A DNA stretch of 64,000 bases from Corynebacterium pollutisoli (GTDB taxonomy: Bacteria; Actinomycetota; Actinomycetes; Mycobacteriales; Mycobacteriaceae): the NCBI RefSeq assembly GCF_900177745.1, contig NZ_FXAR01000002.1:124001-188000 (forward strand), written 5' to 3'. Of the stretch, positions 17,203 through 25,784 are shown one piece after another. The notes under the pieces are model-generated. The model was given only the letters and a program-made list of their open reading frames with translations, had not been told where the DNA came from and did not search any database. Each line of letters opens with the position of its first letter. Within the stretch, counting starts at the first letter, position 1. The position numbers and the translations under genes were made by a program.

Positions 17203-19143
17203 ATGAATGACCTCTACGCCTACGTCAACGGCCCCTGGCTCGCCACCCACGTGATTCCGGAGGACCGCGGGGTCGACGGGACCTTCCACAAGCTGCGTGA
17301 TGACGCGGAGGCCGACGTCCGCGACATCGTCGAGGCCGACACCGGCCGCGCCGGCACCCTGTTCCGCTCCTTCATGGACGTCGCGGGGGTCAACGCCGCG
17401 GGCATGGCCCCGCTCGACGCCGACCTCGACCTGCTCAGCGTCCGCGACGCCGCGAGCTTCGCCGCCCGCCTCGGTGAGCTGGAGCGTCTCGGCGTCGCCG
17501 CGCCCCTCACCTTCTGGGTGGAGAAGGACTCCGACTCCGAGGACGCCGTCGCCTACCTCATCCAGTCCGGCCTCGGCCTGCCCGACGAGGCGTACTACCG
17601 CGAGCCGCAGCACGCCACCGTCGTCGCAGCTTATCGACGTCACGTCGCCGACATGCTGCGCTTCCTCGACCCGGCCCGCCTCTTCGGGCTCACCCCGGAG
17701 ATCGCCACCGAGCGCATCGTCGCCCTGGAGACCGAGATCGCCGCCGGCCACTGGGACGTGGTGGCCACCCGCGACGCGGTGAAGACCTACAACCCGACCG
17801 AGTTCGACTCCCTGCCCGCCGTGATCCGCAGCCTGCTTACCGGCACCGGCCTGCCCGCGCAGCGCCTCGTGTCGATGATGCCCTCCTACGTCACCCACCT
17901 CGCCGGCCTGCTCACCGACGACCGCCTCGCCGACTGGCAGCTGTGGGCCACGTGGCACATCCTCCGCTCCCGCGCGGGGGTCCTGCCGGAGGAGGTCGGG
18001 GCGAAGAACTTCGAGTTCTACGGCACCCTGCTCTCCGGTGCGACGCAGCAGCGTGACCGTTGGAAGCGCGGCGTCGGCCTGGTGGAGTCCCTCGTCGGGC
18101 AGGAGGTGGGCCGCATCTTCGTCGAGAAGCACTTCCCGGAGTCCTCCAAGGCCGAGATGCTCGAGCTCGTCGACTACCTCGTCGAGGCCTACCGCGAGCG
18201 CATCTCGCAGCTGCCGTGGATGACCGCCGAGACCCGCGAGCGCGCGCTGGAGAAGCTCGACCAGTTCAAGGCGAAGATCGGCTACCCGGACGTATGGCGT
18301 TCCTACGAGGGCCTCGATTTCTCCGCCGACGGAGCCTCCCTGCTGGACAATGTGCGCCAGGCCTCGGCGTTCCTGCAGGACTACGAGCTGAACAAGATCG
18401 GGAAGCCGGCGGATCGTGACGAGTGGTTCTCCACCCCGCAGACCGTCAACGCGTTCTACAACCCGGTGGTCAACGACATCACCTTCCCCGCCGCCATCCT
18501 CCGCGCCCCCTTCTACTCCCCCGACATGGACGCCGCCGAGAACTTCGGCGCCATCGGTGCCGTCATCGGCCACGAGATCGGCCACGGCTTCGATGACCAG
18601 GGCTCTCAGTACGACGGCCAGGGCAACCTGCGCTCCTGGTGGACCGACGCCGACCGCCAGGCATTCACCGAGCTCACCGACAAGCTCGTCGGCCAGTTCA
18701 CCGGCCTCATCCCCTCCGTGCTGCGCGACGCCGGCATCGAGTCCGAGGGCGTCAACGGCGAGTTCACCCTCGGCGAGAACATCGGTGACCTGGGCGGACT
18801 CGGCATCGCGGTCATCGCTTACCGACGCTACCTCGCCGATCGCGGCCTCGACTTCGACTCCTCCCCCGTCGCCGTCTTCGAGGCCGAGGACGCCGACCCG
18901 GATCTCGCGGGCCGCGAGTTCACCGGGCTCCAGCGCCTCTTCCTGTCCTGGGCGCGGGTGTGGCGCACCGCCATCCGCCCCGAGCAGGCGCAGCAGTACC
19001 TGGCGATCGACCCCCACTCCCCCGCCGAGTTCCGCTGCAACGTCATCGCCGCCAACATCGACGAGTTCTACGAGGCGTTCCCCGAGGTCACCGAGGATTC
19101 CGGCATGTGGATCCGCCCCGAGGAGCGGGTGACCATCTGGTAG
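17203..19143 (+). CDS. M13-family zinc metallopeptidase (PepO/Zmp1-like)
   Basis: This is a neprilysin-type endopeptidase. The 646-residue protein has no signal peptide and shows the zinc motif HEIGH at residues 457-461 and the third ligand Glu525 in GENIGDLGG, with catalytic Glu458. The motif NAFYNP, which binds substrate backbone in the family, lies upstream near residue 424. Length is typical of actinobacterial M13 enzymes such as mycobacterial Zmp1. The ATG at 17203 follows TAGAGT (17190-17195) by 7 nt, so a leaderless mRNA is likely. It is divergent from the PrsW partner gene. Physiological substrate is unknown. Confidence 0.93.
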   Translation: MNDLYAYVNGPWLATHVIPEDRGVDGTFHKLRDDAEADVRDIVEADTGRAGTLFRSFMDVAGVNAAGMAPLDADLDLLSVRDAASFAARLGELERLGVAAPLTFWVEKDSDSEDAVAYLIQSGLGLPDEAYYREPQHATVVAAYRRHVADMLRFLDPARLFGLTPEIATERIVALETEIAAGHWDVVATRDAVKTYNPTEFDSLPAVIRSLLTGTGLPAQRLVSMMPSYVTHLAGLLTDDRLADWQLWATWHILRSRAGVLPEEVGAKNFEFYGTLLSGATQQRDRWKRGVGLVESLVGQEVGRIFVEKHFPESSKAEMLELVDYLVEAYRERISQLPWMTAETRERALEKLDQFKAKIGYPDVWRSYEGLDFSADGASLLDNVRQASAFLQDYELNKIGKPADRDEWFSTPQTVNAFYNPVVNDITFPAAILRAPFYSPDMDAAENFGAIGAVIGHEIGHGFDDQGSQYDGQGNLRSWWTDADRQAFTELTDKLVGQFTGLIPSVLRDAGIESEGVNGEFTLGENIGDLGGLGIAVIAYRRYLADRGLDFDSSPVAVFEAEDADPDLAGREFTGLQRLFLSWARVWRTAIRPEQAQQYLAIDPHSPAEFRCNVIAANIDEFYEAFPEVTEDSGMWIRPEERVTIW

Positions 19144-19233
19144 GCCCGCCCTGCAGAAGCTGACATAGATACATCTCCTGAACAGCGCAAATGCAGAAAT
19201 TGAACGCCGTTCAGGAAAGAAGTTGCAGCACCC
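19144..19233. other. Short AT-rich gap with an 8-bp inverted repeat
   Basis: TCCTGAAC (19176-19183) and GTTCAGGA (19209-19216) could form a stem with a 25-nt loop between the convergent M13 peptidase and CG0192-like genes. Base composition is unlike the neighbours. It may act as a weak terminator; there is no T-run, and no gene is seen here. Confidence 0.4.
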
Positions 19234-19854
19234 CTAGTCGCGGACGCTGAGCTCCGCGCACACGCGCTGCTTCTCCGGCATGGACGGCAGCCACCCCACC
19301 AGGTGCAGGCGGGCGGTGTTGGCGTCGACGCCGGTGAGGTTGAGGCGGCGCAGCAGGTGCGGGACGATGAGCTGGAAATTGCGCTGCCGGCCGTCGAACA
19401 TCGCGTAACCGACCGCCCGCTGACGGGTCACCTCGGTGAGCACCAGGTCGGTGATCTCGACCTTCTCCTCCTTGCCCGAACCGCGGATGTCGAGGGCGGC
19501 GGGGACACCGTCGGACCGGGTCGCGCCGTCGTCGCCCTCGAGGATGGTCCGGATGAGCTGCTTCACGGCCACCGGATCACCCAGGGCGTTGGACACCCAG
19601 CGGCGACCGAGCACGCTGTGGTCCATCTCGACGAGCGTGTGTTCGGGGTCGAGCTCGCCGGAGCGGTAGGTCAGCGGGAGCTGCACCCCGCGGCCGTCGA
19701 GGTCCGTGCCGATGAGGATCTCGATGCCGACCTCCTCCTCCGGGTCCACCAGGCGGTAGCTGCCCAGGAGGGTGACGATGCCCGCGTAACGAGCCGCGAT
19801 GTCATCCTTCGTCGGGTTGAGTTCTGCGTCGTAGATCAGTGCTTCGCCGCTCAC
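19234..19854 (-). CDS. CG0192/maltokinase N-cap-like conserved protein, 206 aa
   Basis: The sequence resembles the actinobacterial family related to C. glutamicum Cg0192 and to the N-terminal cap domain of maltokinase: an opening like ALIYDAELNPTKDDIAARYAG, then EVGIEILIGTDLDGRGVQLP, and MDHSVLGRRWVSNALGDPV in the middle. No kinase domain follows, so it is a free-standing cap-like protein. The start is GTG at 19854 behind GAGGAG with 7-nt spacing; a longer frame to 19962 crosses the divergent neighbour and is rejected. The gene is divergent from the hydrolase at 19946. The family call comes from recognition of the pattern; function is unknown. Confidence 0.65.
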   Translation of the reverse strand: MSGEALIYDAELNPTKDDIAARYAGIVTLLGSYRLVDPEEEVGIEILIGTDLDGRGVQLPLTYRSGELDPEHTLVEMDHSVLGRRWVSNALGDPVAVKQLIRTILEGDDGATRSDGVPAALDIRGSGKEEKVEITDLVLTEVTRQRAVGYAMFDGRQRNFQLIVPHLLRRLNLTGVDANTARLHLVGWLPSMPEKQRVCAELSVRD

Positions 19855-19945
19855 GGTGGGGCTCCTCTTGTCTCGATAAGCTCTTGTCACCAGCGTAGTA
19901 CCGAACGCCGCCACGCGGGAGGCTCCGCGCACTAGGCTGGCCCCC

Positions 19946-20851
19946 ATGACCGCTGACAACACAGAGAAGACACCCGAAGAGTTGCAGGAAGAGAAGTTCC
20001 GCGCCGAGTTCCAGGTCGGCGGCGTCGACCGGGAGATGCCCGCGGAGGAGCAGCTGGAGCAGCTGTACTCCTACATCGACGCGCATTACGAGCTGCCCGA
20101 CTTCACCCCGCCGTGGAAGGGCGGGGACGGGGACCCGGATCCGGCGGACAACTACATCGCCCGCCTGCCCGACCGCACCACGCATGCCGCGATGCTCATG
20201 CTCGGTTCCGGCCTCGACCACTCCATGCCGGGTGTCGTGTGGGCCGAGGGCATCGAGGTCTCCGAGGTCCCGGAGGTCGGCGGCCGCCTCTTCACCCCCT
20301 CCGAGCCGACCGGCGCGTGGGCCATCAGTTTCCACTCCGGCGGCTGGTGGCGGGGCTCGGGCAACGCGCTGGAGATGTCGTGGCGTCCGGAGGTGGCGGC
20401 TGCGGCGCAGCGTTCCGGCACGGTCATCCTCGACCTCGACTACCCGCTCGCCCCACAGAGCACCGTCGCCGAGATGAACGCCCTGGTGCGCCAGGCCGTC
20501 GGCTACGCCAAGCACCACAACGCCTGCTCGATCACGGGCTGGGGGTACTCCTCCGGTGCGGCGCTGGCGGCGATGAACGCCTCGCTTTTCGACGCCCTCG
20601 TGCTCACCTTCCCGGACCTCGGCAGCGTCGCCGGCCTCCCCGACGAGATCCGCGCCGACCAGTCCGTGCCCGCCCCGGAGAACTGGCCGCCCACCCTCGT
20701 GCAGGTCGCCCTGCAGGATGAGATCGCCACCCGCCCGGAGACCGGGGACCACGAGGTCCGCGAGTACGTCTCGCGCCACCGCGTGTCCACCCCGGAGGTG
20801 GCGCGGCAGAAGATCGCCGACGTGGCCGACTTCCTGCGCGCCCGGTCCTAG
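19946..20851 (+). CDS. Alpha/beta-hydrolase fold protein
   Basis: The 301-residue protein has an acidic N-terminal extension of about 90 residues and then an alpha/beta-hydrolase core. The oxyanion region is FHSGGWWRGSGN (about residues 129-140), like the HGGG motif of hormone-sensitive-lipase-type esterases, and the nucleophile serine is in GYSSG. An acidic residue (QDE) and His near the C-terminus could complete the triad. No signal peptide is present. The ATG at 19946 lies 7 nt after TAGGCT (19933-19938), which suggests a leaderless mRNA. Substrate cannot be predicted. Confidence 0.8.
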   Translation: MTADNTEKTPEELQEEKFRAEFQVGGVDREMPAEEQLEQLYSYIDAHYELPDFTPPWKGGDGDPDPADNYIARLPDRTTHAAMLMLGSGLDHSMPGVVWAEGIEVSEVPEVGGRLFTPSEPTGAWAISFHSGGWWRGSGNALEMSWRPEVAAAAQRSGTVILDLDYPLAPQSTVAEMNALVRQAVGYAKHHNACSITGWGYSSGAALAAMNASLFDALVLTFPDLGSVAGLPDEIRADQSVPAPENWPPTLVQVALQDEIATRPETGDHEVREYVSRHRVSTPEVARQKIADVADFLRARS

Positions 20852-20863
20852 GTCGGCTGCACT

Positions 20864-20904
20864 CATACCCTCACCGTCACCCGCGAAACGGTGATGGTGA
20901 TATG
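20864..20904. terminator. Hairpin between convergent hydrolase and brkB genes
   Basis: The arms CACCGTCACC and GGTGATGGTG, extended by an imperfect CATA/TATG outer part, enclose a short loop in the 91-bp gap between stops at 20851 and 20943. It can serve both strands. There is no strong T-run, so this is a moderate call. Confidence 0.5.
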
Positions 20905-20942
20905 CCCTCAGTCGGGGTGATAGGGCAGCTGCCCGCCCCGCG

Positions 20943-21983
20943 CTAGTCCGCCAGGTACCGTGCCCGCAGGTCCCGGCCGCGGGACTCCATCTTCTCCCGC
21001 ATCGCCTCGTGCTTCTCCACCTGGCGGGTGGCGCGCGGCGGGAGCTGGATCTCCCGTTCGGACTCCAGACCCTCCTTGAGCTGGCGGGCGCGTTCGACCT
21101 CGGCGTCGACCTTCATGCCCAGGACGAGCATCATGTTGGCACCCCACAGGGCGAACATGAGGGCCAGGATCGTACCGATCGCGCCGTAGGAGCTCAGCGA
21201 GGAGAAGTAGGAGAGGTAGAGCCAGAATCCGCCGCTCACCAGGGCCAGGCCGACGAGGGCGACGAAGGCGCCGATGCTCAGCCAGCGGAAGCGCGCCTGC
21301 TTCACGTTGGGGGTGAAGTAGTAGAGCACGGCGATGAGCATGGCGGCCATGCCGAAGATGACCGGCCACTTCACCCACCGCCACACGGGCAGGAACGCCC
21401 CGAGGAGGAACTCGAGGGCGCCGCCCTGGCCGAGGGGCTCGGCGATGGGCCCGAGGGTGGCGTTGACGACCGTCTCGTTGAGCATCACGGAGACGAGGAT
21501 GGTGACGATGCCGATGAGCAGCGCGAACGTCAGCAGGAACATGGTTCCCCACAGGCGGATGAGGGAGCGTCCCTCGATCTGGTCGTAGACGGTGTTCGCC
21601 GTGCGGGAGAAGGCGCGCACGTAGGCGGACGCCGACCACAGGGCGATGGCCACACCGACGATGACGCCGACGACACCACCGGTCTGCGAGCCGATGACCA
21701 TGTCGATGATGTCGCGCACCGTGTCCTGGTACTCACCGGGGATGTAACCGGCGATGAAGTCCCCGGTGAGGTCCTCGACGAGTTCGGCGTTGTTGGCCAG
21801 CACGACGGTGGCCAGAGAGTACACGGCCAGGATGGTCGGGGCGAAGGAGAGGACGGTGAAGAAGGTGAGTTTGGCCGCCAGGTCGGTGCCGCCGCCGAGC
21901 CAGAACTCCCGCAGGACCCGGCCGATGACGTAGCGCCAGCCGCGGGAGGACAGGCGGGGTCGGGAGCTCAGCGGGGTGCTCAT
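20943..21983 (-). CDS. YihY/BrkB-family membrane protein
   Basis: The 346-residue protein has six predicted membrane segments between residues 25 and 290 and the family pattern LAAKLTFFTVLSFAPTILAVYS near the N-terminus, followed by a charged cytoplasmic tail. YihY/BrkB proteins are inner-membrane proteins of uncertain function, despite an old misannotation as RNase BN. The ATG at 21983 shares one base with the stop of the upstream alcohol dehydrogenase gene, so translation is coupled. It is the last gene of the VOC-ATL-ADH-BrkB cluster. A moderate hairpin follows at 20864-20904. Confidence 0.85.
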   Translation of the reverse strand: MSTPLSSRPRLSSRGWRYVIGRVLREFWLGGGTDLAAKLTFFTVLSFAPTILAVYSLATVVLANNAELVEDLTGDFIAGYIPGEYQDTVRDIIDMVIGSQTGGVVGVIVGVAIALWSASAYVRAFSRTANTVYDQIEGRSLIRLWGTMFLLTFALLIGIVTILVSVMLNETVVNATLGPIAEPLGQGGALEFLLGAFLPVWRWVKWPVIFGMAAMLIAVLYYFTPNVKQARFRWLSIGAFVALVGLALVSGGFWLYLSYFSSLSSYGAIGTILALMFALWGANMMLVLGMKVDAEVERARQLKEGLESEREIQLPPRATRQVEKHEAMREKMESRGRDLRARYLAD

Positions 21984-23023
21984 CAGAAGGTGGCGGCGTC
22001 GATGACGAAGCGGTAGCGGACGTCGGAGGCGATGGTGCGGTCGTAGGCCTCGTTGATGAAGGGGGCGTCGATAAGCTCGATGTCGGCGGTGATGCCGTGG
22101 GCGGCGCAGAAGTCCAGCATCTCCTGGGTTTCGCGGATGCCGCCGACGAGGGAGCCGCTCAGCGAGCGGCGCGCCTGCGTGAACATGCGGACCGGCGCGG
22201 CGAGCGGGGCGCCGGGAAGTCCGAGCTGGACGAGGGCGCCGTCGAAACGCAGCAGTTCCAGGCAGGCGGCGGTGTCGAGGTCGACGGAGACGGTGTTGAG
22301 CAGCAGGTCGAAGTGCCGGTGCAGTTCCTCGGGCAGGCCGTCGGCGGTGGAGATGTGGCGGACGGCGCCGAAGCGCAGGGCGTCGTCGCGCTTGGCCGTC
22401 GAGTGGGAGAAGACGGTGACCTCCGCACCCATCGCGGCGGCGATCTTCACGCCGACGTGCCCGAGGCCGCCCATGCCGATGATGCCGACCCGCGTGCCGG
22501 GGCCCACGCCCCAGTGCCGCAGCGGCGAGTACGTGGTGATGCCCGCGCACAGCAGCGGGGCGGCGGCCGCCGGGTCGAGCCCCTCCGGGATGCGCACGAC
22601 GAAGGCCTCCCGCACGACGATCTCCTGCGAGTACCCGCCCTGCGTCACCTCGCCCGTCGCCCGGTCGAGGCCGCCGTAGGTGACCGTCGGGCCTTCCTCG
22701 CAGTAGGAGATCTCCCCCAGTTCGCACGGGTGGCAGGTGCCGCACGAGTCGACGAAGCAGCCCACGCCGACGCGCTCGCCGACCCGGAAGGTGGTGACCT
22801 CCGCGCCGACGGCGTCGACGATGCCGACGATCTCATGCCCCGGGACCAGCGGATACGCGCGCTCGCCCCAGTCGCCGCGCATGGTGTGGATGTCCGAGTG
22901 GCAGATGCCGGCGAACTCGATACGGATGCGGACATCATCGGCCCGCAGCTCCCGGCGTTCGATGGTCACCGGCTCCAGGGGCTGGGCGAAGCCCGGGGTG
23001 CCCCAGGCGCGAACGGTACTCAT
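21983..23023 (-). CDS. Zinc-dependent NAD(P) alcohol dehydrogenase (cinnamyl-alcohol type)
   Basis: This is a medium-chain dehydrogenase/reductase of 346 residues. The catalytic zinc ligands are Cys40 in GICHSDIH, His62-Glu63 in GHEIVG and Cys in the later LLCAGITTY. The structural zinc cysteines are CGTCHPCELGEISYC, and the cofactor loop is GMGGLGHVG. The HSDIHT context and length place it with NADP cinnamyl-alcohol/YahK-type aldehyde reductases. The ATG at 23023 overlaps the alkyltransferase-like gene by ATGA and follows GGAAGG. Neighbouring VOC and ATL proteins suggest a role in aldehyde or alkyl stress, which is inference. Confidence 0.9.
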   Translation of the reverse strand: MSTVRAWGTPGFAQPLEPVTIERRELRADDVRIRIEFAGICHSDIHTMRGDWGERAYPLVPGHEIVGIVDAVGAEVTTFRVGERVGVGCFVDSCGTCHPCELGEISYCEEGPTVTYGGLDRATGEVTQGGYSQEIVVREAFVVRIPEGLDPAAAAPLLCAGITTYSPLRHWGVGPGTRVGIIGMGGLGHVGVKIAAAMGAEVTVFSHSTAKRDDALRFGAVRHISTADGLPEELHRHFDLLLNTVSVDLDTAACLELLRFDGALVQLGLPGAPLAAPVRMFTQARRSLSGSLVGGIRETQEMLDFCAAHGITADIELIDAPFINEAYDRTIASDVRYRFVIDAATF

Positions 23024-23298
23024 GCCTTCCGAGAGTAGTCGGACCAGCGCACGGCCCGCCCGTTGTGCTCGATCCCCTCCGCGTCCCAGTACGGGACCGA
23101 CCGGGCCGGATCGTGCGAGGACCCGTCCGCCCGCACGACCCGCCACCAGGCGGTCAGGTGCCCGTACTCCGCCATGATGCGGCCCACCTGACGCGGGCCG
23201 GTGCCCGCCTCTGCGGCGACGTCACCGTAGGTGGTCACCTCACCGTGACCGAGCTTATCGACGATCGCGAGGACCGCCGCCACCCTCTCAGAGATCAA
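23020..23298 (-). CDS. Alkyltransferase-like protein (ATL, MGMT family)
   Basis: The protein of about 92 residues matches the DNA-binding domain of O6-alkylguanine alkyltransferases (VTTYGDVAAEAG, then VGRIMAEYGHLTAWWRVVRADG). Where true transferases have PCHR, this one has AWWR, so the acceptor cysteine is replaced by tryptophan. ATL proteins of this kind bind O6-alkylguanine without repairing it and hand it to nucleotide excision repair. The start is uncertain: TTG at 23298 gives the best family match and overlaps the VOC stop by 11 nt; GTG at 23283 is the alternative. The stop overlaps the dehydrogenase start by ATGA. Confidence 0.82.
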   Translation of the reverse strand: MISERVAAVLAIVDKLGHGEVTTYGDVAAEAGTGPRQVGRIMAEYGHLTAWWRVVRADGSSHDPARSVPYWDAEGIEHNGRAVRWSDYSRKA

Positions 23299-24097
23299 CG
23301 CCCTCGAGCGGGTCGGACTCGCGGATGTCCTGCTCCACGTACTCCTCGACCTCGCACAGCACCACGACGGCGCCGGTGGAGTCCGCGATACGGCACAGGC
23401 GGCCGAACTCGGAGTCCCACGGCTCGGTGATGACCTCGCCGCCGAGCTCCGGCACCTTCTTGACGGCCTCGTCGATGGAGACGACACCGAGGTAGGACTG
23501 CCAGAAGCTGGGGACCTGCGGCGGGAACACACCCTCCGCCTTCCAGATGCCCGCGAACGGCGCACCGTCGACGACGGCGGTGGTGTAGGTCAGCTCCTCG
23601 CTGGCCTCCATGGAGACGAGCTCCCAGTCGAGCAGGCCGTGGTAGAAGTCGACGGCCTCGTCGAAACCGGCGGTGGCGGTGAGCTCGTGCCACACCGGGG
23701 TGCCCGGCTCACCGGCGGCGATGAACGCGTCCTCGCCGCCCGGTTCGACGATGCCGAAGAGGGCGCCGGCGGCGTCGACAAGCACGGCCATCCGGCCGAT
23801 GCCCACCTCGGTCGGCTGCACCAGCACGCGGCCGCCGAGGCGCTCCACCTGCTGGACCTGGCCGTCGATGTCGTCGGCGAGGAAGTAGGTGATCCACGTG
23901 TCCGGGAAGGCGCCGCCCTCCTCCGGCTGCGGGATGAACCCGGCGACCGGCAGACCCTGGACGCGGGCCATGCGGTAGGTCTCGCCCTCGATCTCCCAGC
24001 CGAGGAGCTGGGAGTAGAAGTGCGCGGACTTCCGCACGTCGGAGGTGGTCAGGTCAATCCAGTACGGCATGCCGCCGACGGCCTCGAATGCGGGCAT
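23288..24097 (-). CDS. Two-domain VOC (glyoxalase-fold) protein
   Basis: The 269-residue protein holds two VOC modules, at about residues 8-125 (MPYWIDLTTSDVRKSAHFYSQ) and 138-258 (VWHELTATAGFDEAVDFYHG), each with the paired beta-alpha-beta-beta-beta pattern. Similar tandem VOC proteins in actinomycetes include dioxygenase-like and glyoxalase-like members, and metal ligands are not clearly conserved here. The ATG at 24097 follows directly after the stop of the S4-domain gene (TAG then ATG). It starts the coupled run VOC-ATL-ADH-BrkB. The exact reaction is unknown. Confidence 0.88.
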   Translation of the reverse strand: MPAFEAVGGMPYWIDLTTSDVRKSAHFYSQLLGWEIEGETYRMARVQGLPVAGFIPQPEEGGAFPDTWITYFLADDIDGQVQQVERLGGRVLVQPTEVGIGRMAVLVDAAGALFGIVEPGGEDAFIAAGEPGTPVWHELTATAGFDEAVDFYHGLLDWELVSMEASEELTYTTAVVDGAPFAGIWKAEGVFPPQVPSFWQSYLGVVSIDEAVKKVPELGGEVITEPWDSEFGRLCRIADSTGAVVVLCEVEEYVEQDIRESDPLEGVDL

Positions 24098-24391
24098 CTA
24101 GAGGTTTCTCCACTTCTCGGGATCGAAATCATCGTCGGCGGTGGCCTCGTCGAAGTAGTCGTCCTCGTCCTCGGCTGCCGCCGTCACACGCGCGCAGGTG
24201 CCCGCGACACACACGACATCACCGTGGCGCAGCGTGCGCCCGCGACGGGTGTCGGGCTCGCCGTTGACCGTGACCTCACCGGCGGCGATGACCTCCTTGG
24301 CCTCACCGCCGGTGGCCACCAGGCTGGCGAGCTTGATGAACTGGCCGAGCTTGATCGTCTCGTCGCGGATCGCGACCTCATGGGCGTGCAT
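24098..24391 (-). CDS. S4-domain RNA-binding protein, 97 aa
   Basis: This small protein is an S4 RNA-binding domain of the YbcJ/RlbA type (IKLGQFIKLASLVATGGEAK, EVTVNGEPDTRRGRTLRHGDVV) with an acidic C-terminal tail of about 25 residues. S4 domains bind structured RNA, often ribosomal. The ATG at 24391 lies 8 nt after TAGACT (24405-24400), which overlaps the LysE gene stop, so it likely starts a leaderless transcript. The stop immediately precedes the VOC gene start. Precise RNA target is unknown. Confidence 0.85.
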   Translation of the reverse strand: MHAHEVAIRDETIKLGQFIKLASLVATGGEAKEVIAAGEVTVNGEPDTRRGRTLRHGDVVCVAGTCARVTAAAEDEDDYFDEATADDDFDPEKWRNL

Positions 24392-24402
24392 GGTGGCCTA
24401 GT

Positions 24403-25035
24403 CTAGCCCGCCGCCGAGATCACCATGAACACGCCCAGCGCGATGAACACCAGGCCGGTGACGATGTCGATGAGGACCGAGTTCCGGGCGATCCGCGCTG
24501 CCATCGCACGCACCGCCAGGGCGAAGCCGGTGAACCAGGCGACACCGGTGGCCACGAGGAGCACCCCGACGGCCACCGCCCAACCGACCCCCATGTCGGG
24601 GCGCACGAACTGGGCGAACACGGCACCGAAGAAGAGCAGGGCCTTCGGGTTGGCGAGATTCGTCGTCACCCCGAGGCGCAGGGCGCGGGCCGGGCTCAGG
24701 TCCGGCGCGGGCGGTACCGCGGACGGTGCGCGGGTACCCGGACGGCGGGCGGCGAGACCCGAACGCACCGCCCCGAACCCCATCCACAGGAGGTAGGCCC
24801 CGCCGGCCAGCTGCAGCGCGGCGAGGATCTGCGGATACGTGGTGACCAGGGCGGACATCCCCAGCAACGAGGCGGTGACCCACAGTGTGTTGCCCAGCAT
24901 GATGCCCAGCGCACACCAGATCCCCGCTGCGCGGGAGCGGGATCCGACACGGATGATCTGCACGAGGTCCGGGCCCGGCGAGGCGAGCGCCGCAGCCCAC
25001 ACCACGAGCAGGGAGGCCAGGGTGGTGAAGGTCAC
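24403..25035 (-). CDS. LysE-family amino-acid exporter
   Basis: The 210-residue protein has the LysE/RhtB architecture of about six membrane segments, with the family signature ASPGPDLVQIIRVG near residues 18-31 and NLANPKALLFFGAVF near 126-140. Such proteins export amino acids or related metabolites. The start is GTG at 25035; no clear ribosome site is visible, so the start is somewhat uncertain. It is upstream of the S4 gene on the same strand and 10 bp downstream of the SDR gene. The exported substrate cannot be predicted. Confidence 0.87.
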   Translation of the reverse strand: MTFTTLASLLVVWAAALASPGPDLVQIIRVGSRSRAAGIWCALGIMLGNTLWVTASLLGMSALVTTYPQILAALQLAGGAYLLWMGFGAVRSGLAARRPGTRAPSAVPPAPDLSPARALRLGVTTNLANPKALLFFGAVFAQFVRPDMGVGWAVAVGVLLVATGVAWFTGFALAVRAMAARIARNSVLIDIVTGLVFIALGVFMVISAAG

Positions 25036-25045
25036 CCGGGGGAGA

Positions 25046-25759
25046 CTACGCCTGGTCCCGCGGCATGATGTTCATGGTGTCGATGTTCATGTGCTTCGGC
25101 AGCGACGCCACCCAGCGGATCGCCTCCGCGATGTCCTCGGCGGTGAGGTTGAGCTTGTCGGCGTAGACGGCGTCGGCCTTGGCGGCATCACCCTTGAAGC
25201 GCACGAGGGAGAAGTCGGTGGCCACACGCCCCGGGTCGATCTCGGTGATGCGGATCGGGTTGGAGACCTCCTCCATGCGGAACGCGCGGGTCAGCGCGCG
25301 GAGGCCGAACTTGGCGGCGTTGTAGCCGGAACCGCCCGGGTAGGCGGTGAAGGAGGCCATGGACCCGATGTTGATGATGAGCCCCTCGGCGGCGTCGATG
25401 AGCGGGAGCAGGGCCTTCGTGACACGGACGACGCCGAGCACATTCGTGTCGTACATGACCTGCCAGTCCTCGAGGTTCGCCTCGCGGAGAGTGTCCAGGC
25501 CGTGCGCGCCGCCGGCGTTGTTCACCAGCACGTCGACGTTGCCGAGCTCCCGGACCTGTGCGGCGAACTTCTCGACGGACGCGTCGTCGGTCACGTCCAG
25601 CCGGATCGCGGTGCCGCCCGTGCGCGCGGCGACCTCCTCCAGCTTCTCGACGCGCCGCCCGGCCACCACCACGTGGTAACCGTCCTCGGCCAGGGCAACG
25701 GCAGCGGCGGCACCGATTCCGGAGCCACCACCGGTGATAACAGCAATCTTCTTGGTCAT
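25046..25759 (-). CDS. SDR-family oxidoreductase (YdfG-like)
   Basis: This is a classical short-chain dehydrogenase of 237 residues with the cofactor loop TGGGSGIGAAAA near residues 9-20, NNAGG near 80-84 and the catalytic Tyr-x-x-x-Lys as YNAAKFG. It resembles NADP-dependent 3-hydroxy acid dehydrogenases of the YdfG type, including the ITEIDPGRVATDFS segment. The ATG at 25759 lies 6 nt after TACACT (25771-25766), indicating a leaderless mRNA. It is followed after 10 bp by the LysE gene. The substrate is not determined. Confidence 0.88.
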   Translation of the reverse strand: MTKKIAVITGGGSGIGAAAAVALAEDGYHVVVAGRRVEKLEEVAARTGGTAIRLDVTDDASVEKFAAQVRELGNVDVLVNNAGGAHGLDTLREANLEDWQVMYDTNVLGVVRVTKALLPLIDAAEGLIINIGSMASFTAYPGGSGYNAAKFGLRALTRAFRMEEVSNPIRITEIDPGRVATDFSLVRFKGDAAKADAVYADKLNLTAEDIAEAIRWVASLPKHMNIDTMNIMPRDQA

Positions 25760-25784
25760 GGGGCCAGTGTAGGAGCGGGCGGGG

